Shown: one piece after another, positions 53,510 through 61,830 of the stretch | Position numbering within the stretch: position 1 is the stretch's first letter | Layout of the letters: each line of letters begins with the position of its first letter | Assembly (NCBI RefSeq): GCF_001612635.1 | Contig: NZ_BDAV01000017.1 | Span: forward strand, 124,001-188,000 | Direction of reading: 5' to 3' | DNA from: Nocardia africana NBRC 100379 | GTDB lineage: Bacteria; Actinomycetota; Actinomycetes; Mycobacteriales; Mycobacteriaceae | DNA length: 64,000 nt | Notes under the pieces: model-generated | Seen by the model: only the letters and a program-made list of their open reading frames with translations | Database searches by the model: none | Told to the model about the DNA's origin: nothing | Position numbers and translations under genes: made by a program

Positions 53510-55678
53510 ATGGCGTGGGATGGGTCCGAACACGACGGTCCGCACGCCGACCTGGCGCACCGATGGGCAGCGGCGCTCGGCGGCGGGGTCCGCGATCACG
53601 TCGTACCCATGAGCGTTTCCGAGGCCCACCAGTTGCTGCTCATCCTCGCCCGGGGGTTGATCGACGCCGCCGACTCCGGCGGCACCGCGCGGGTCGCCGA
53701 ACTGGGCGGCGATCTGGCTCGCGCTCATTTCGTCGGCGACGAGGTCCTCGGCCGCACCATGACGGTGCTGGCCACCTACTTCGCCGAACTCGACATCGCC
53801 TCCGGACGGACCGCGGAATTGATCGGCGCCTTCGCCGGCGGTTATGTTCGAGCGTTCCGGGCATGGCTGCTCAGCGAACAGGAAAGTGTGCGCACCGCCG
53901 ACATCGCGGCGCGCAGTGTGGTGGAGGAACAGTTGCGCGCCAGTGAGGCCCGATTGCGGGCCGTGTTCTCCCAGGCCGGGATCGGCACGGGGCTGTCGGA
54001 TATGACCGGCCGGATCATCGAGGTCAACAACGCGTTCGCCGCCATGCTCGGCTACGAACCGGAACAGATGTACGAACTCGAGGTCACCGACCTCACCCAT
54101 CCCGACGATCCGCCGGGCATGTGGGAGCTGTATGCGGGTGTGCTGCGCGGGGATCACGACCACGCGCAGATGGAGAAGGCCTATCGCCATCGCGACGGGC
54201 ACACCGTGTGGACCAATATCAACGTCTCGCTGATCCGGGACGACCACGGGCGGCCGCAGTACACGCTGGTGCTGGTCGAGGACATCTCCGAACAGCGCGA
54301 ACTGCGCGAGCGACTCAGCTACCGGGCCCATCACGATCCACTCACCGGCCTGGCCAACCGGTCCCGGTTCTTCGACGCGCTCACCGAGGCCTTCGCCGAT
54401 CCGGATGCGCGAGTGGGCCTCTGCTATGTCGACCTCGATCATTTCAAGGCCGTCAACGACACCTTCGGCCACTCCATCGGCGACGAACTGCTCACCCGCG
54501 CGGCGGCCCGGCTGTGCGCGTGCGCGGTCGGGGAGAACAATCTCGTGGCCCGCATGGGCGGCGACGAATTCGTCATCCTGGTGCCCCGCACCCGCCGCCG
54601 GCGCGAACTGATCGATCTGGCCCGCACGGTGCTCGACGCGTTCACCGTGCCGTTCGACATCGACGGGCACCGGTTGCGGATCGGGGTCAGCATCGGCGTC
54701 ATCTCGGAACAGGCCGCCGAAACCACCACCGAAGAACTGCTGCAGGCCGCCGATTCCACCATGTACTGGGCCAAGACCGACGGCCGCGGCCGGTATGCGG
54801 TCTTCGACCCCAGCCGGCGCCGCCGCGAGCACACTCGCGCCGAACTACTCGCCGATCTCCCGGGCGCACTGGCCCGCGGCGAATTCTTCCTCGACTACCA
54901 GCCGATCGTGGATCTCGGCGACCACCGGCCGGTCGCGGTGGAGGCCCTGGTGCGCTGGCACCACCCGCAGCTGGGAATTCTGAGCCCGGCACGATTCATC
55001 GACCTGGCCGAGGGCGGCGGCCACATCATCGCGCTCGGCACGGTGGTGCTGGAACAGGCATGCCGGGAGGGCCGGCGCTGGTGCGACCGCTTCGGTGACA
55101 AGGCGCCGGTGGTCAGTGTGAACGTCTCGGCGGAGGAGGTCGCCGATCCGGCCTGGCTCGAGCGGGTGCAGAAGATCGTCGCCGACACCGGAATCCCCCC
55201 GGACCGTCTGCAATTGGAGCTCACCGAGCGCACTTTCATGCACGCGATCGGACGACCGCTGCAGGCGCTGCACACTCTTGCCGAATCCGGCATTCGCATC
55301 GCCATCGACGATTTCGGCACCGGCTATTCCAATCTGGCCTATCTGGGCCAGCTTCCGCTGCACGTGGTGAAACTGGCCGGGCCGTTCATCCATCGCATCC
55401 GCAATGCCGGCACCGTCGGCCGCAGCGATCTGCTGATCCTGGAGACGATCATCGATCTCAGCCACGATCTGGGCCTGAGCGTGACCGCGGAATGTGTGGA
55501 GACCCGGCATCAGGCCGACCGGCTGCTCGGACTGCAGTGCGATACCGCTCAGGGCTGGTACTTCCACCACCCGGTGCATGCCGACGTGATCGCGGATCTG
55601 CTCGAACGCGAACTCGACGAGCCGGGCTCGCTGCCGCTCGAGTTGCCCGGCACGCCGCCGAATCCGCACGCCCGCTGA
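53510..55678 (+). CDS. PAS-GGDEF-EAL cyclic-di-GMP signalling protein
   Basis: A 722-residue cytoplasmic protein. The N-terminal 150 residues are helical and unassigned. A PAS domain (LRAVFSQAGIGTGLSDMTGR, TDLTHPDDPPGMWELYAGVL) is followed by GGDEF (RAHHDPLTGLANRSRFFDAL, MGGDEFVIL: intact) and EAL (VEALVRWHHPQLGILSPARF, LELTERTFM, IDDFGTGYSNLAYL: catalytic residues present). It could both make and degrade c-di-GMP. ATG 53510 chosen; no strong Shine-Dalgarno, perhaps leaderless. Ends at a perfect hairpin. Confidence 0.92.
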   Translation: MAWDGSEHDGPHADLAHRWAAALGGGVRDHVVPMSVSEAHQLLLILARGLIDAADSGGTARVAELGGDLARAHFVGDEVLGRTMTVLATYFAELDIASGRTAELIGAFAGGYVRAFRAWLLSEQESVRTADIAARSVVEEQLRASEARLRAVFSQAGIGTGLSDMTGRIIEVNNAFAAMLGYEPEQMYELEVTDLTHPDDPPGMWELYAGVLRGDHDHAQMEKAYRHRDGHTVWTNINVSLIRDDHGRPQYTLVLVEDISEQRELRERLSYRAHHDPLTGLANRSRFFDALTEAFADPDARVGLCYVDLDHFKAVNDTFGHSIGDELLTRAAARLCACAVGENNLVARMGGDEFVILVPRTRRRRELIDLARTVLDAFTVPFDIDGHRLRIGVSIGVISEQAAETTTEELLQAADSTMYWAKTDGRGRYAVFDPSRRRREHTRAELLADLPGALARGEFFLDYQPIVDLGDHRPVAVEALVRWHHPQLGILSPARFIDLAEGGGHIIALGTVVLEQACREGRRWCDRFGDKAPVVSVNVSAEEVADPAWLERVQKIVADTGIPPDRLQLELTERTFMHAIGRPLQALHTLAESGIRIAIDDFGTGYSNLAYLGQLPLHVVKLAGPFIHRIRNAGTVGRSDLLILETIIDLSHDLGLSVTAECVETRHQADRLLGLQCDTAQGWYFHHPVHADVIADLLERELDEPGSLPLELPGTPPNPHAR

Positions 55679-55692
55679 CCTTTCCGTGCGGG

Positions 55693-55732
55693 CGGGCGGT
55701 GCGGTGACCGGCATCGGCCACCGCACCGCCCG
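55693..55732. terminator. bidirectional hairpin terminator
   Basis: CGGGCGGTGCGGTG (55693-55706) pairs perfectly with CACCGCACCGCCCG (55719-55732), loop 12. Between the convergent GGDEF-EAL and MFS genes. Confidence 0.75.
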
Positions 55733-55746
55733 CGTTCGCCCCGGAA

Positions 55747-57360
55747 TCAGTACGCCGTACCGCCGGTGGCCGCGCTGCGGCCGTGCTTCATGAACACGAC
55801 ACCGACGAGCGCGACGGCGGCGGACACCGCCACGAAGTAGAAGCCCAGCTCATATCCGCGGTCGGCGAACAACAGCGGAATATCCTTGGTGGCCACATGA
55901 TTTCCCGCCACCGAGATATCGGCACGCACCGGATTGGCATTGAGGAAGGCGGTCGCCACCGCGATGCCGATCGCAGCGCCCATCGACTGCATCACCCCGA
56001 GCATGCCCGCGCTGATGCCCTGCTGCTCGGCCGGGACGCCCTCCACGATGAGATTCGGCGTCGAGGCGTAGTACAGGCCGAAGGCGAGGCCGTACACGGC
56101 GCTGATCAGCGCGATCACACTCCAGCCGTGATCGAGCACCGCATAGGCCAGCCCGCTGAGCACCATCACCACCAGCGCCGACATCAGAGGCAGCCGGGCA
56201 CCGGAACGGCGGATCCAGAAACCGCCGATCAGTCCGGCGATCATGCCGAGCACCGCCTGCGCCAACGCCACGTGCACCGCGTATCCGAGCAGCGTCAGGT
56301 TGTCGCCGTAGGTGTAGCCCGGATTCAGGACCACCTGCACAGCTTGCGCCGGCAACATCTGCCCGGTCTGCGCGTGGATCTCGGCGAGGGTGCCCTGGAC
56401 GATCCCGGCGGTGACATCCGCGGCGGGCGGAGACTGGGTCATGTACCCCACCGCGTAGCCCTGGTATCCGATCGTGAACGACGCCAGCAGCGAGACGAAC
56501 AGCACCACGCTCACGCGCGGGTGGAACAGCAGCTTCATATCCATGATCGGTTGCCGCACACGCATTTCCACGATCGGGAAGGCGGCGAGCAGCACGAGCC
56601 CGACGACCAGCCACGCGAGCGTCGACGGCTTCGACCAGCCCCAATCCTGCCCCTTGTCGAGGTAGATCAGCGTCAGCACCGCACCGGCGGCCAGCAGCAC
56701 GGCACCGATGAAGTCCAGCCGCTGCGGCGTCCGCAGCCGCGACTCCGGCACGATCAGCGCGACCAGCGGCAGCATGATCACGGTGAAGACGAACAGGAAC
56801 CAGAAGATCGCCCGCCAGCTGTGATGGTCGACGATGTAGCCGCCGATCAGCGGTCCGGCCACGGCCGACACGCCCAGGCCGGTGGAGGCCACGCCCAGCC
56901 CGATCGGCACGTATTTGCGCGGCATGAGGTCGCGGATCAGGCCGTAGGAGATCACCGCGGTCGCGATCGCGGTGGCCTGCAGACCCCGCCCGAGCAGGAA
57001 GAGCATCCAGTTGCTGGTGATCGCGCACAGCGCGCAGCCGATCAGGAACAGCACCCCGCAGAGCAGGAACATCCGCTTCTTGCCCCAGATGTCGCTCATC
57101 TTGCCGATCAGCGGCGAGGCCGCGGCGCCGATGACGCCGAAGATGATGATCGCCCAGTTGATGTTCGCGCCCTGGTCGGGGAAGGTCGGCGCGATCTGAC
57201 GCAAGGCCGCCGACACCATGACGAATTGCATGGGGGCGACCTCGGTGAACAACACGATCACCGCGAGCACGGTGAAAATGCGCAGTGGGGACGCGCCGTT
57301 GAGGCGGCCGGTGGTATCGACCGGCTCCGACGGTGACGTCGCTTCGAGGGAGGTGGACAT
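55747..57360 (-). CDS. MFS multidrug-type exporter (DHA2, 14-helix)
   Basis: A 537-residue protein with about 14 membrane segments. GKMSDIWGKKRMFLLCGVLF is the motif A region; GLGVASTGLGVSAVAGPLIG-GYIV is motif C of drug/proton antiporters; DHHSWRAIFWFLFVF follows. ATG 57360 has GGAGGG upstream; an in-frame upstream start is weaker. Possible exporter for a natural product, but its distance from the PKS operon gives no direct link. Confidence 0.88.
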   Translation of the reverse strand: MSTSLEATSPSEPVDTTGRLNGASPLRIFTVLAVIVLFTEVAPMQFVMVSAALRQIAPTFPDQGANINWAIIIFGVIGAAASPLIGKMSDIWGKKRMFLLCGVLFLIGCALCAITSNWMLFLLGRGLQATAIATAVISYGLIRDLMPRKYVPIGLGVASTGLGVSAVAGPLIGGYIVDHHSWRAIFWFLFVFTVIMLPLVALIVPESRLRTPQRLDFIGAVLLAAGAVLTLIYLDKGQDWGWSKPSTLAWLVVGLVLLAAFPIVEMRVRQPIMDMKLLFHPRVSVVLFVSLLASFTIGYQGYAVGYMTQSPPAADVTAGIVQGTLAEIHAQTGQMLPAQAVQVVLNPGYTYGDNLTLLGYAVHVALAQAVLGMIAGLIGGFWIRRSGARLPLMSALVVMVLSGLAYAVLDHGWSVIALISAVYGLAFGLYYASTPNLIVEGVPAEQQGISAGMLGVMQSMGAAIGIAVATAFLNANPVRADISVAGNHVATKDIPLLFADRGYELGFYFVAVSAAVALVGVVFMKHGRSAATGGTAY

Positions 57361-57874
57361 ATGCCCTCCGGAGTGACAGGTGAACAAGATGGCGTGAACC
57401 GTGTCACATTCCGGGTGGTCCGAATATCACCGAACCCGCTCAGTGGGACCGAACTCGCGCATCTCGACGCCCTACGACACCGCGGCAGTGCACAATGCTG
57501 GGATGCTCGATGTGTACTACGGCTTGTTCCTGCTCCTTCTCGAAGGAGAGCGGCTGAGCCACGTTCTCGGAGTTTCGCCCGCCTCCGGAAATCCTTGAGC
57601 ATGAGAGCGATTCACTACCCTCCGACCGGCGTGGCCGACTCACCCCGTAGGCCGGTAACCAGCCGGAACACCGAGGGCGATCATCGGCACATCGATCTCG
57701 CCACACGCCATGCGTGCCGGGACGCCGCCTGATCACCGTGGCGGGCGTGGCATTCCAGGACGCGCCGCACCCGATCCTGCCGCACGTGTCCGCGGCGTTG
57801 AAGAGCCGGGACCTGTCCTTCGCCGAAAGGGACGAATCCGCATCGCATTTCGCCGCCTAGGCGATCGTGGTGCG
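57361..57874. other. intergenic region, no recognised gene
   Basis: About 510 bases between the MFS start and the MerR stop. A short frame (about 57740-57870, VAGVAFQDAPHPILPHVSAA...) looks protein-like and ends at a TAG but has no start signal; it may be a gene remnant. No repeats or strong hairpins seen. Confidence 0.45.
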
Positions 57875-58210
57875 CTAGGTGGTCGCGAGCAGCTCGTCGA
57901 GCAGCGACCGGGTGTGGACGAGCCGGTCGATATCACCGGTGATCCGGCGACGCTCCACCTCCAATCGTTCGCGGCAGCCGTCCAGCAGCAGGGAATCGCC
58001 GGACAGGCACGAGAGGATCTCGCCGATGAGGTCCAAATGCAGACCGGCGGCGAGCAGGGTGCGGATGTGTCCCACCGTGCGGATGTCGGAGTCGCCGAAG
58101 ACGCGGTAGCCGGTGGCGGTTCGCTCGGGCTTCAGCACACCCCGTTCCTCGTAGTAGCGCAGTGCGCGCACACTCACCCCGGTTCGCTCCGCCAACTCTC
58201 CGATCTTCAC
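57875..58210 (-). CDS. MerR-family regulator
   Basis: A 111-residue protein: VKIGELAERTGVSVRALRYY, EERGVLKPERTATGYRVFGD, then a coiled coil (CRERLEVERRRITGDIDRLV). GTG 58210 with GGAG at 6 bases gives the usual MerR start. It lacks the Cys triad of metal sensors, so it is probably a drug- or redox-type activator. Divergent from an MFS exporter, with the operator in the shared promoter region. Confidence 0.9.
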   Translation of the reverse strand: MKIGELAERTGVSVRALRYYEERGVLKPERTATGYRVFGDSDIRTVGHIRTLLAAGLHLDLIGEILSCLSGDSLLLDGCRERLEVERRRITGDIDRLVHTRSLLDELLATT

Positions 58211-58235
58211 CTGGCGCTCCGTTCGCTGTTCGGGC

Positions 58236-58267
58236 TTGACTCTCACGTGGACGTGAGAGTTTAGCGT
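58236..58267 (+). promoter_or_regulatory. MerR-type promoter: 22-bp dyad in a long -35/-10 spacer
   Basis: TTGACT (58236-58241) and TAGCGT (58262-58267) are 20 bp apart, the long spacing of MerR-controlled promoters. The dyad ACTCTCACGT-GG-ACGTGAGAGT (58239-58260) fills the spacer and is perfect. Transcription would begin near ATG 58274, giving a leaderless mRNA. Confidence 0.75.
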
Positions 58268-58273
58268 CCCAGC

Positions 58274-59437
58274 ATGCTCCGACTCGTGGTCCTCATCTTC
58301 TGCGTATTCAGCGTCACCACCGGCGAATTCGTCGTCGCCGGAATCCTGCCCGAGGTCGCCGCCGATCTCGGGGTCACCGTCGGCGCCGCCGGTCTGCTGG
58401 TCACCGCGTACGCCGTCGGCATGATCATCGGCGGGCCGCTACTCACCGCCGTGACGGCCGGAATCGACCGGAAACGGCTGATGGTGGCCCTGCTGGCCGT
58501 CGCGGTCGTCGGCAATGCCGTCTCCGCTCTCGCACCCGACTTCCGGCTGCTGCTGGTGGCCCGGTTGCTCACCGCACTGGTGACATCGACGTTCTTCGCC
58601 CAGGCGGTCGTGACAGCGGTCCGGTCCGCGGCCCCCGAACGCGCCGGAACCATGGTGGCCCGCTTGGCATTCGGCATGAATCTGGCGATGATCCTCGGCG
58701 CCCCGATCGGCACCCGAATCGGTAGTCAGTGGGGCTGGCGAGCGACGTTCGCCACGATCGCGGTCGCATGCCTGACCGGCCTCGTCTCGATCGCCCGGAC
58801 GTTCACCACCGCGACCGATGCGACCCGCACCTCGGCCGTCGCGGAGTTGCGGGTCCTGCGGCGGGGACCGGTGCTGGTGGCGCTCGCGATCACCGCGGTC
58901 GGCAACGTCGGAGCGCTGATGGTGTTCAGCTACCTGGCCCCGCTGCTCACCGATCTGGGCGGGCATCCGGCGGGCCGTCTGCCACTGCTGCTGCTCGCCT
59001 ACGGTGTCGGCGCGACGATCGGCAATCTCGTCGGCGGCACGCTCTACGACCGCAACCCGCGGTTCGCTCAGCCCGCACTGCTCGGGCTGCTGGCCGTGAC
59101 CTTCGTGGGGGCGTGGTTCGTCGCGTCCGTCACCGCGCTCACCGTGGTCGCGGTCGTCGCGATCGGTCTGCTCGGCTTCGCCGTCATCCCCGGTATGCAG
59201 GCGCGCGTGATGACAACCGCCGCCGCGGCGCCCACCCTGGCCATGGCCGTCAACGCCTCCGGCTACCAGCTCGCCGCGGCCGCCGCCGGCCTCGTCGGTG
59301 GCCTGATCGCCGACTCGTCCGCAGGCCCCCGCCCCCTCTATCCGGTCGCCGCCGGCCTCACCGCCTGCGGCCTGCTCATGACCGTCACCGCCACCAGGAC
59401 GTCCCACCCCGAAGACGCGGACGCAATGGCACAGTGA
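58274..59437 (+). CDS. MFS exporter of the chloramphenicol/arabinose-efflux type (DHA1)
   Basis: A 387-residue, 12-helix protein: FCVFSVTTGEFVVAGILPEV, AADLGVTVGAAGLLVTAYAV, TAVTAGIDRKRLMVALLAVA (motif A), GAPIGTRIGSQWGWRATFAT (motif C). This order is that of CmlR/AraJ-like permeases. It is probably induced by the divergent MerR protein through the dyad promoter. No Shine-Dalgarno; initiation at the mRNA 5' end is likely. Confidence 0.9.
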   Translation: MLRLVVLIFCVFSVTTGEFVVAGILPEVAADLGVTVGAAGLLVTAYAVGMIIGGPLLTAVTAGIDRKRLMVALLAVAVVGNAVSALAPDFRLLLVARLLTALVTSTFFAQAVVTAVRSAAPERAGTMVARLAFGMNLAMILGAPIGTRIGSQWGWRATFATIAVACLTGLVSIARTFTTATDATRTSAVAELRVLRRGPVLVALAITAVGNVGALMVFSYLAPLLTDLGGHPAGRLPLLLLAYGVGATIGNLVGGTLYDRNPRFAQPALLGLLAVTFVGAWFVASVTALTVVAVVAIGLLGFAVIPGMQARVMTTAAAAPTLAMAVNASGYQLAAAAAGLVGGLIADSSAGPRPLYPVAAGLTACGLLMTVTATRTSHPEDADAMAQ

Positions 59438-59453
59438 TCTCGACGCCCCGACA

Positions 59454-59500
59454 GGTGACCCGTCGGTGTCGTCGCGCACGCGACGCCCCGACGGGTCACC
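59454..59500. terminator. long hairpin terminator
   Basis: GGTGACCCGTCGG (59454-59466) pairs with CCGACGGGTCACC (59488-59500). Convergent MFS and mycolyltransferase genes flank it. Confidence 0.7.
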
Positions 59501-59552
59501 CTTTCCCGCACCGAGCCGGCTTGAACAGCGCAGGGCTGCGTTCGAATCCGTG

Positions 59553-60614
59553 TCAGCCGATGTTCGCCGACAGGTCCGGAGCCATCCGGTACACCTCGTC
59601 ACGCCAGTTGTTCCAGGCGTGGATGCCCGCGGCCGGGAAGTCGTAGGCGATGTTCTGTGCGCCCAGGGACGCCATCCGCACCTGGAACGCGCGGGTGTTC
59701 ACCAGCGCCAATGCCTCGAGCCCCATGCCGTTGACGGTGCCCATATTCGGTCCGTCGGTGGCGGTGGGAATTCCGCTGCCGGCCGAGATCCACAGCCGCG
59801 TGTTGTTCTGAATCAGTCTGGGCGCGAACACGAACGGGTCCATCCGCAACCACTGCGGACCCCACGGCGGAGCCATCGCATCGACGTTGTAACCGCCGGC
59901 ATCGAGCATCGCGACGCGGATCGCCTCGCGCATACCCGGCGCCGACATGTTGAGGTAACCGGAGAAGGATCCGGCGAAGCTGAACTGGTCGGGATGGTAG
60001 GCGGCCAGGGTCAGCGCGGCACTGCCGCCCATCGACAGTCCGAAGACGCCGTTGCGGTCGGCCCGGAATCCCAGCCGGTCACGCAGCGCGCCGCGCAGAT
60101 TCTGCGTCAGGAAGGTCTCCCACTTGTAGGTGTAGGACTTACCCGGCCCGGCCGAAAAGGCTTGCAGTGCACCGGATCCCGACGTCGATCCGGACGAGGA
60201 GCCCGACCCGGGCGCGACACCGAGGAAGCTCGACGGCGCATTCCAGTCGGCGTAGAAGCTGGACTGTCCGCCGACTGGCATCACCACGTTGATATTCCAC
60301 GAGGTCAGCAGGCGCGCGATATCGGTTTCGATCTCCCAGCCGTTGAGGTCCTCGCGGGCGCGCATGCCGTCGAGGGCGTAGACGACGCGGTCGGTATTGC
60401 CGTCGGCGGCGCGGAAGACGCGCGATTTGATCGGCCCCATACTCGAGTCGACCCAGAAGTCGAAGCCGGAGGGATCGAAGGCGGCCGCGGCCCGCGGGAG
60501 CTGGCCCGACACCGCGGCGGTCAGCGGCACGAACAGCGCCAGGGCCAAGGCGAGCAGGCTCCGCCCGAGCGTCGCACCGGAGCGGCCGGATCTCTGCCGT
60601 CGCAATCTTCGCAT
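59553..60614 (-). CDS. antigen 85-type mycolyltransferase
   Basis: A 353-residue secreted protein with an Arg-rich start and signal peptide (LLALALALFVPLTAAVSGQL). The mature part has FWVDSSMGPIKSRVFRAADG, LDGMRAREDLNGWEIET, PVGGQSSFYADWNAPSSF, nucleophile Ser in GLSMGGSAALTLAAYHPDQF and His in GIHAWNNWRDEVYRMAPDL. Ag85 enzymes move mycolic acids between trehalose esters and the cell-wall arabinogalactan. Between FYADW and TYKWETFLT there is a Gly/Ser-rich insert (about 20-25 residues) where mycobacterial enzymes have a short Cys-containing loop. Confidence 0.93.
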   Translation of the reverse strand: MRRLRRQRSGRSGATLGRSLLALALALFVPLTAAVSGQLPRAAAAFDPSGFDFWVDSSMGPIKSRVFRAADGNTDRVVYALDGMRAREDLNGWEIETDIARLLTSWNINVVMPVGGQSSFYADWNAPSSFLGVAPGSGSSSGSTSGSGALQAFSAGPGKSYTYKWETFLTQNLRGALRDRLGFRADRNGVFGLSMGGSAALTLAAYHPDQFSFAGSFSGYLNMSAPGMREAIRVAMLDAGGYNVDAMAPPWGPQWLRMDPFVFAPRLIQNNTRLWISAGSGIPTATDGPNMGTVNGMGLEALALVNTRAFQVRMASLGAQNIAYDFPAAGIHAWNNWRDEVYRMAPDLSANIG

Positions 60615-61363
60615 GTGTAAACAGCACCTTTCGTGATCGAACGCCGCGAGCCGTGCCCCCGCCGGGCCGCGACGGTGCCCAGTGCCGCCGCCCCGACCCC
60701 CGCCCTCGCCGGGGTCCGCCGCACTGCGCGTGTCACGCCCGTATCGACCACCCGTTCGGCGCCGTTACTGAAATGTGATGTTTATTTCCGACCGACCGGT
60801 TTCGCATAACAGACATACCTGCCGACCGGTTGCCCGACGGTCCCGTTGCCCCACGGTCCCGTTGCCCTGCGGTCCCCTTGTCCTGCGGTTCCGGTGTCCG
60901 GTGTCCGGTGTCCGGTATCCGGATCGTCCAGCAAGATGGGCGCGCGCGACCTATGCGGCGCGCCGCCCAACAGACCGAGGCCCCGGCCTGGCAGGTAACG
61001 CAGCGTCCGCACATCGAGGTTCCGGAACTTGATCATCGCCTTGCCGCCCGGGGTGTATCAGACACCAGCCCCTCGGCGAACTGACCACAGGCGTCGACCA
61101 TCGAAGGCATCCAGTCCTAAGTCGCGCGCGAACGCCGGGGATCGCCAAGACCTGCGTACAGTTCGGCCGCCGGCACATGGCGTCGACTAGCGACAGATCC
61201 GCCCCTCCCCGGCAGCGGCGACCGCATAATCGGCGCCGCCGACCACGCGACTCAACCCGACGCCCCCGTCCGCATCGGAACCTGGGCCATCGCGTCGAAG
61301 TAGGAGTCCGGCGCGGGCAGATGCTCGAGCAACGTCAGCACCTCCCAGCCCCACCGGCAAGGT
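60615..61363. other. intergenic region with short tandem repeats
   Basis: About 750 bases upstream of the mycolyltransferase gene. Apart from the tandem repeats at 60837-60925 nothing is recognised; several short frames lack ribosome-binding sites. The promoter of the mycolyltransferase gene should lie near 60640-60800. Confidence 0.5.
60837..60925. repeat. 16-bp and 7-bp tandem repeats
   Basis: Degenerating 16-bp units ACGGTCCCGTTGCCCC / ...CCCT / GCGGTCCCCTTGTCCT / GCGGTTCCGGTGTCCG run into a 7-bp repeat (GTGTCCG three to four times, last copy GTATCCG). Probably a slippage-prone minisatellite; not coding. Confidence 0.7.
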
Positions 61364-61444
61364 CTACTTGTCCGGGAACCCGGCAGAGAATCCGGCGGCG
61401 ATGAGTGCGGCGGCGATGACCGACAGGACGGCGATGCTCCACAT
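61364..61444 (-). CDS. 26-residue single-helix membrane peptide ORF
   Basis: ATG 61444 with AAGAGG 7 bases upstream. The product begins MWSIAVLSVIAAALIAAGF and ends SAGFPDK: one continuous hydrophobic helix with a short polar tail. Codon use is GC3-rich like its neighbours. Small single-span proteins of this kind may tune transporters or be toxins; nothing identifies this one, and the ORF may be chance. Confidence 0.4.
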   Translation of the reverse strand: MWSIAVLSVIAAALIAAGFSAGFPDK

Positions 61445-61830
61445 GGCAAACCTCTTCGATTGTGGGCCAGGCGGATTGACCGTAGCGTGATGCGGTTCAC
61501 ATCGCGACCGAAACGAGAGTATTCCTCCACGGCGACACGCCCTCCCCGAATGTGCCCCGGCCGCAACGCGATCCCCCTTCGGATAGGAAACAAGAAGGCC
61601 GCACCGTAGCGGCCGGCTCGGTCGCTGCCCTTTTGCCGAGGTCGGGTGTTTCTCCCTTCAAGTCGGGCTCGCCCGACATGCGGCACATACATGTTTCAAT
61701 GCGCATATGGCCGTGAGGCAATGAACTGCGGCTGTCGATCGGCCGGGCAGAAGTCCAGACCGGAAATCGAGGCCGGGAGCCGGCGAGGACGTCCGGTGCG
61801 GACGGAATATCCGTCCGCACCGGCACTTCC
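61445..61830. other. intergenic region between small ORF and der
   Basis: About 385 bases. Holds the der terminator at 61793-61823; otherwise no gene, repeat or RNA recognised. Confidence 0.5.
61793..61823 (-). terminator. hairpin terminator of der
   Basis: CCGGTGCGGACGGA (61793-61806) pairs perfectly with TCCGTCCGCACCGG (61810-61823), 3-base loop, 8 bases after the der stop codon. Confidence 0.8.

Noticed and set aside
60837..60925. CRISPR array
   Set aside because: Repeats are directly adjacent with no unique spacers and there are no cas genes.
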